Position numbers and translations under genes: made by a program. Source: Nocardia sp. (GTDB taxonomy: Bacteria; Actinomycetota; Actinomycetes; Mycobacteriales; Mycobacteriaceae). Taken from it: a stretch of 64,000 nt of DNA. Positions 60,262 through 64,000 of the stretch are shown piece after piece (the stretch's first letter is position 1; the number at the start of each line of letters is the position of its first letter). The notes below the pieces were generated by a model, which saw only the letters and a list, made by a program, of their open reading frames with translations, was not told the origin of the DNA and made no database searches. Where the stretch lies: the NCBI RefSeq assembly GCF_025465275.1, contig NZ_JAODNK010000070.1, forward strand, positions 1-64,000, read 5' to 3'.

Positions 60262-60876
60262 ATGCGCAAGATCACGGCTGGACTGTTCATCTCACTCGAC
60301 GGCGTCATCGGGGAGCCGCAGGATTGGCATTTCCCGTATTTCAACGACGAGATGGGCGCCGCGGTAGGCGCTCAGCTGATCGGCGCGGACACACTGCTGC
60401 TGGGCCGCAACACCTATGAAGGCTTCGCGGACGCCTGGCCGGAGCGGGAAGCCGCGGGCGGCGAGGATGCGGGCATGGCGGCGGCACTGGGCGATGCGCG
60501 CAAAATCGTTGTCTCACATCAGGATCTGGAATTGACCTGGCGCAATTCCGAGCAGCTGAAGGGCGAACTGGTCGAGGCCGTCACCGAGCTGAAGCAGCAG
60601 CCGGGTGCGACGGATATCGCCATGAGCGGGTCGCCGTCCATCGTCGTGCAGTTGCTGGCCGCCGGACTGATCGACGAACTGCATCTGCTGGTGCATCCGG
60701 TCGTGCTGCGCAGCGGTCTGCGACTGTTCGACGAGGGCGAGTCCATCCCACTGCGCCTGCTCTCCTCGCAGGCGTTCGAGACAGGCGTCTTGCACCTGGT
60801 GTACGGCCCGACGGCCCCACCCGCACCGGTCAGCTACGACGCCGTGAAGGGCCAGCTGTCGCAGGACGAGCAGTAA
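60262..60876 (+). CDS. Dihydrofolate reductase-like (RibD C-terminal) protein
   Basis: 204 residues from ATG 60262 (AGGAGA upstream). ITAGLFISLDGVIGEPQDWH, DTLLLGRNTYEGFADAWPER and DIAMSGSPSIVVQLLAAGLI, DELHLLVHPVVL are the conserved parts of this family of NADPH reductases, whose true substrates in actinobacteria are mostly unknown. Follows the NmrA-like gene after 32 bases. Confidence 0.84.
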   Translation: MRKITAGLFISLDGVIGEPQDWHFPYFNDEMGAAVGAQLIGADTLLLGRNTYEGFADAWPEREAAGGEDAGMAAALGDARKIVVSHQDLELTWRNSEQLKGELVEAVTELKQQPGATDIAMSGSPSIVVQLLAAGLIDELHLLVHPVVLRSGLRLFDEGESIPLRLLSSQAFETGVLHLVYGPTAPPAPVSYDAVKGQLSQDEQ

Positions 60877-60930
60877 GCGCACCCAGTCCTGCCCGCCGGG
60901 TATCACCGCGAGCGAGCAGGGTCATCCGGC

Positions 60931-61968
60931 TCAGCCGATGGCGGGCAGTCGCACGACCTGCCCCGCGTAGGCCAGCCCCGCGCCGAAGCCGAGCAGCAGC
61001 GCCGTATCGCCCGCCTTCGCTTCGCCGGAGCGCAGCAACTGCTCCATCGCCATGGGAATCGAAGCGGCACTGGTGTTTCCGGTTTCGACAATATCCCGGG
61101 CCACCGCCACCGTGTCAGGCATTCCCAGCGCGCGAGTCAGCGCATCGGTAATGCGACTGTTGGCCTGGTGCGGTACGAAGGCGTCGAGATCCTCCACACC
61201 GACACCGGCGCGGTCCAGCGCATCACGGCACGCCTTCTCCAAAAACGTGACGGCCCAGCGGAATACCGCGGTGCCGTTCATCCGGATGTACGGCCGCTCG
61301 GTGGTGCCGCCGCTCGCCTCGGCGGCCGCGACCTCGGCGAAGTACTGCGCGAAGTCCTTGTCCTGCTTGATGGCCGCGGTCTGGCTGCCGTCGGAGCCCC
61401 AGGCCACCGGGCCGATGCCCTCGACCTCGGACGGTCCCACCACGGCCGCACCGGCGCCGTCGGCGAAGATGAAGGCGCAGGTCCGGTCGGTGGGGTCGAG
61501 CAGATCGGAGAGGCGTTCGACGCCGATCACCAGCACATTGCGAGCCTGGCCCGCGCGCACCAGGTTGGCGGCATTGGCCAGGGCGTAACAGAAGCCCGCG
61601 CAGCCGGCGGAGACGTCGAAGGCGGCGGTGTCCTGCATGCCGAGTTCGGTGGCGACCACGGCGCCGGCCGACGGTCCCAGCACCATCTGCGAGGACGTAG
61701 CCAGAATGACGGCGTCGACCTGCTCGGCGGGAATCCCGGCGGCGGCGAGCGCGTCACGCGCGGCGGCGGTGCTCATGGAGACGATCGTTTCGTCGGGTTC
61801 GGCCCACCCGCGCGAGGCGATGCCGGAGCGGGTTCTGATCCATTCGTCGGAGGAGTCGATGCGATCGACGATTTCGGCATTGGGGACAACCCGGCGCGGC
61901 CGGTACACACCGAGACCGAGAAGCGCGGCGTGGGCTACCGGAGCGGCGGTGGTGATTTGGGCGGGCAT
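60931..61968 (-). CDS. Beta-ketoacyl-ACP synthase III-like (FabH) protein
   Basis: 345 residues. Thiolase-fold enzyme with the FabH triad: Cys in DVSAGCAGFCYALAN, His in DAFVPHQANSRITDAL and Asn in IVETGNTSAASIPMAME. It condenses an acyl primer with a malonyl carrier in fatty-acid or secondary lipid synthesis. Its promoter contains two identical 16-bp palindromes shared with the divergent TetR, so it is under substrate-responsive control and not the housekeeping FabH. Confidence 0.87.
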   Translation of the reverse strand: MPAQITTAAPVAHAALLGLGVYRPRRVVPNAEIVDRIDSSDEWIRTRSGIASRGWAEPDETIVSMSTAAARDALAAAGIPAEQVDAVILATSSQMVLGPSAGAVVATELGMQDTAAFDVSAGCAGFCYALANAANLVRAGQARNVLVIGVERLSDLLDPTDRTCAFIFADGAGAAVVGPSEVEGIGPVAWGSDGSQTAAIKQDKDFAQYFAEVAAAEASGGTTERPYIRMNGTAVFRWAVTFLEKACRDALDRAGVGVEDLDAFVPHQANSRITDALTRALGMPDTVAVARDIVETGNTSAASIPMAMEQLLRSGEAKAGDTALLLGFGAGLAYAGQVVRLPAIG

Positions 61969-61983
61969 GACATCCTCTCGATA

Positions 61984-62032
61984 TGAACCGATCGGTTCAC
62001 AAGCATAGGTCTAACATGAACCGATCGGTTCA
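61984..62032. promoter_or_regulatory. Twin TetR operators
   Basis: TGAACCGATCGGTTCA occurs perfectly at 61984-61999 and 62017-62032, centre-to-centre 33 bp. Both lie between the divergent FabH-like (start 61968) and TetR (start 62070) genes; two dimers could bind on the same face (about three turns apart). Confidence 0.85.
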
Positions 62033-62069
62033 AGCAAGCGTTGGAGAAGCAGGGGTTGGAGGAACTTCC

Positions 62070-62651
62070 ATGACGGCGGGACCGCGTGCTCGATTGATCG
62101 CGAGCACCATCGCCACGGTGCAGGAGCACGGCGTGCACGCCGCCGGGTTGAGTGAACTGCTCAAACGCAGCAATGCCTCGCGCAATTCGCTCTATCAGCA
62201 CTTCCCCTCCGGCAAGGGCGAATTGATGGAGGCAGCGGCACGAATCGTGTCGCGAGTGGTGTATTCGCACGTCAGCCGGATGGCCGACGCACTGCCCACC
62301 GCGCCCTCCCCCGAACGCTGGCTGGACGAGCTGCTCGCCTTCTGGCGCACCGAGCTCGAATCCAGCGACTACCGCGCCGGATCCTTCATGATGGCCGCGG
62401 CGCTCGACGAACTGGATCCGTCCCTGCAATCGGCCGCCGGCCAGGCCTTCGCCGAATGGACCGCCCGCTTGGCCGACGGCCTGGTGGCGGCCGGCGTCGA
62501 ACGTGGCGCCGCCTGCTCGCTGTCCGGATTGCTGCTGTCGGTCATCGAGGGCGCCATCGTGCAGAGCCGCGCCCTCAAATCCAGCCATCCCTTCGACGAT
62601 GCCCGCAACCAGCTCGCAGTGCTGCTTCGCCACCATCTCGAGGCTCGATAG
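62070..62651 (+). CDS. TetR-family regulator of the FabH-like gene
   Basis: 193 residues from ATG 62070 with TTGGAGGAA upstream. LSELLKRSNASRNSLYQHFP is the recognition helix region; the ligand domain is of the TetR_C type (YRAGSFMMAAALDELDP). Longer frames starting at 61983 would place the start codon within the operators and were not used. Probably represses itself and the FabH-like gene. Confidence 0.87.
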   Translation: MTAGPRARLIASTIATVQEHGVHAAGLSELLKRSNASRNSLYQHFPSGKGELMEAAARIVSRVVYSHVSRMADALPTAPSPERWLDELLAFWRTELESSDYRAGSFMMAAALDELDPSLQSAAGQAFAEWTARLADGLVAAGVERGAACSLSGLLLSVIEGAIVQSRALKSSHPFDDARNQLAVLLRHHLEAR

Positions 62652-62656
62652 CGACG

Positions 62657-63289
62657 CTATGGCCGCAGGACGCCGAGCCAGCGCCGGATCGGGGCACGCA
62701 GATCCGCCACACCGGCGGGCGTGCCGGCCGCGATCCCGAGCCGGGAGCGACTGCCGTACAGGCGGTCGAACAGCAGCCCTTCGAGGAGGCTGATCAGATC
62801 GTGTGCGGCCTGCTCCGGATCCGGTACGCCCGATGCCGTCATCAACGCGGTGGCCGCGGGCACCGAGAACAGGCAGCGCGCGAGGACATCGCGCAGGTCT
62901 TCGTCCTCCGCGGCATCCGCTGCCAGGGCATAGCGCGCGAGCGCATCGCGCCGGCGCGCGCCCAGCAGCAGGTCGAGTTGTGCGGCAATGAGATCGGCGG
63001 CGCGATCGATCGATACCACCTGCCGTTCGGCGGACCGCTGCGCCGTCTGGAATTCCCGCCGGGAGATGGCGGCGAGATGAATTACCGCCGCCCGCAACAG
63101 CTCCTGCCGGGTGCGGTAGTAGTAGGAGGTCGAGCCGCGGGCGATGCCGAGGCGGTCGTCGACGGCATGGTGGGTGACCGCGCGATTGCCGCCCGTGGCG
63201 GCGAGATCCAGTGCGGCGGCGCAGATGGCCTCGCGCCGGGCCGAGAGCTCACCGGTCGAGGTGGATCTGCCGTCGGCATCGCGAGCCAC
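62657..63289 (-). CDS. TetR-family regulator
   Basis: 210 residues from GTG 63289 with GGGAGG upstream (an ATG at 63328 gives a longer, cysteine/tryptophan-rich start and was rejected). VTHHAVDDRLGIARGSTSYY YRT is the DNA-binding region. The C-terminal domain is of the type in regulators of efflux or lipid genes (LISLLEGLLFDRLYGSRSR). It converges with the TetR at 62070, 5 bases apart; no target gene is adjacent in this window. Confidence 0.8.
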   Translation of the reverse strand: MARDADGRSTSTGELSARREAICAAALDLAATGGNRAVTHHAVDDRLGIARGSTSYYYRTRQELLRAAVIHLAAISRREFQTAQRSAERQVVSIDRAADLIAAQLDLLLGARRRDALARYALAADAAEDEDLRDVLARCLFSVPAATALMTASGVPDPEQAAHDLISLLEGLLFDRLYGSRSRLGIAAGTPAGVADLRAPIRRWLGVLRP

Positions 63290-63502
63290 CGAGCCTCCCT
63301 TACGCACTGGTATCCAACAGACTTCCATTATGCCACCAACTCTATATTTGCAGAGGGGAGGTTTCGGGACCGTCGTACCGAATTACAGAAAGGCTGCACC
63401 GATTCGGCGCCGAATTGGCAAGCAGGCGTAGAGTGAAGGTGCTCTCGCGCCGAATTCCGCAGCGTCGCTCGGTATCTCGCGAAATCGACCCAGGAGGTCG
63501 AA

Positions 63503-63859
63503 ATGCCCGACCTTGGAGCGCCATTCCCGGATGCGCCGGTGTCGCCGTCATCCACCGAAAGAAACCAGGCCACGGAATCTTCCTTGGCCACAGCAATGTT
63601 CGCCAGATCCAGCGAACGCCTGGTACGCCAGCTGTTCGACGTGGGCATCGAATTGCATGAACTGCGGGATATCTTCGACCGCAGAGACTCTACCGAGTCG
63701 CAGGTACTCGCCGCCAGTGTCGCAGTCTCGGATGTGATCGAGGATCTCGACCAGCTCATCCACGACACCAGCCGGGCAATGCTCACGCTTGCCAGCGATC
63801 GCTTCGTCATGACCGAACTGCGGATCCGTGGCCCGGTGCTGCGTAAGCATCGCCACTGA
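63503..63859 (+). CDS. Small helical protein, paralog of the edge gene
   Basis: 118 residues from ATG 63503 behind AGGAGG. After a polar N-terminus, ERLVRQLFDVGIELHELRDI and VSDVIEDLDQLIHDTSRAML form two long helices. The product of the partial gene at 63884 has the same C-terminal pattern (GMLDDLDLLIGDSNLAMLVL). No known family; such proteins may act as small partners of signalling proteins. Confidence 0.65.
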   Translation: MPDLGAPFPDAPVSPSSTERNQATESSLATAMFARSSERLVRQLFDVGIELHELRDIFDRRDSTESQVLAASVAVSDVIEDLDQLIHDTSRAMLTLASDRFVMTELRIRGPVLRKHRH

Positions 63860-63883
63860 AATCGCACTCGCGCTACGGCCGGA

Positions 63884-64000
63884 TCACTCGCGATGCTCAC
63901 CACTTTCGAGGACGAGCATCGCGAGATTGCTGTCGCCGATGAGCAGGTCCAGATCGTCCAGCATGCCCGTGACGGCGTCCCGGGCGGCGCGGCGGTCCAG
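63884..64000 (-). CDS. Partial small helical protein, cut by the window edge
   Basis: The last 38 codons of a minus-strand gene (stop 63884-63886), reading RRAARDAVTGMLDDLDLLIG and DSNLAMLVLESGEHRE. It aligns with residues 71-107 of the protein at 63503, with the pattern DLDxLIxDxxxAMLxL. The two genes converge with a 24-base gap. Upstream part is outside the window. Confidence 0.6.
   Translation of the reverse strand: MDRRAARDAVTGMLDDLDLLIGDSNLAMLVLESGEHRE

Overview
The window is high-GC actinobacterial DNA, most likely from Nocardia or a close relative in the Mycobacteriales. The evidence is a complete mce lipid-import operon (two YrbE permeases, Mce A-F, an Mce-associated protein), a SigF/SigB-type sigma factor, many TetR and MarR regulators, frequent GTG starts and ATGA/GTGA gene overlaps. 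There are no rRNA genes or CRISPR arrays, and I could identify no tRNA gene.

Left arm (1-5.5 kb): regulator-enzyme pairs. A MarR regulator sits above an S-adenosylmethionine-dependent methyltransferase. A TetR regulator diverges from a short-chain dehydrogenase over a perfect 14-bp inverted repeat. A MarR regulator diverges from an NmrA/quinone-oxidoreductase-like protein.

Accessory island (about 5.5-22.6 kb): this is the most unusual part. Three direct, non-tandem units each consist of a small conserved protein gene (51-63 codons) followed by a roughly 170-230 bp hairpin-rich repeat (units at 6556, 16257 and 21366). A fourth copy of the repeat alone lies beside a vapBC toxin-antitoxin pair at 47.6 kb. 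Unit 3 runs straight into a decayed tyrosine recombinase; a second recombinase remnant lies at 14.6 kb. Between the units is cargo that looks like conflict or defence genes: a free-standing Hint/LAGLIDADG protein, a CHAT-protease-like protein, a tiny membrane protein, a PD-(D/E)XK nuclease-like protein, a HIRAN-like protein, and a 928-residue membrane protein with a frameshifted, translationally overlapping partner.

Metal region (22.6-29.2 kb): a Zur regulator is coupled to a zinc ABC importer (ZnuA-ZnuC-two permeases) with a Zur-box-like site, followed by a secreted protein and a CmtR-like ArsR regulator with a cation-efflux (CDF) protein.

Lipid region (29.3-47.6 kb): an MpaB-type oxygenase with a TetR, another TetR divergent from a UbiB-type kinase, a ferredoxin-membrane protein-cytochrome P450 operon, the mce operon with its own TetR at the end, and three genes diverging from it, one an acetoacetate-decarboxylase-like protein. 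One 18-bp motif, TGACAA-N6-ATGTCA, occurs upstream of four of these transcription units and nowhere else that I noticed, so they probably form one regulon for uptake and oxidation of a hydrophobic substrate.

Right arm (47.6-64 kb): vapBC, two small secreted proteins, RidA/DinB with a divergent WYL regulator, an AlaDH/PNT-family enzyme, a DUF998 protein, the SigF-like sigma factor, a P450-MFS double gene ruin, an ammonium transporter, a MarR-controlled NmrA cluster, a DHFR-like reductase, and a FabH-like synthase divergent from a TetR over two perfect 16-bp operators. The window ends in a tail-to-tail pair of related small helical proteins, the second cut by the edge.

All functions are assigned from sequence motifs and remembered family features; no database search was run.
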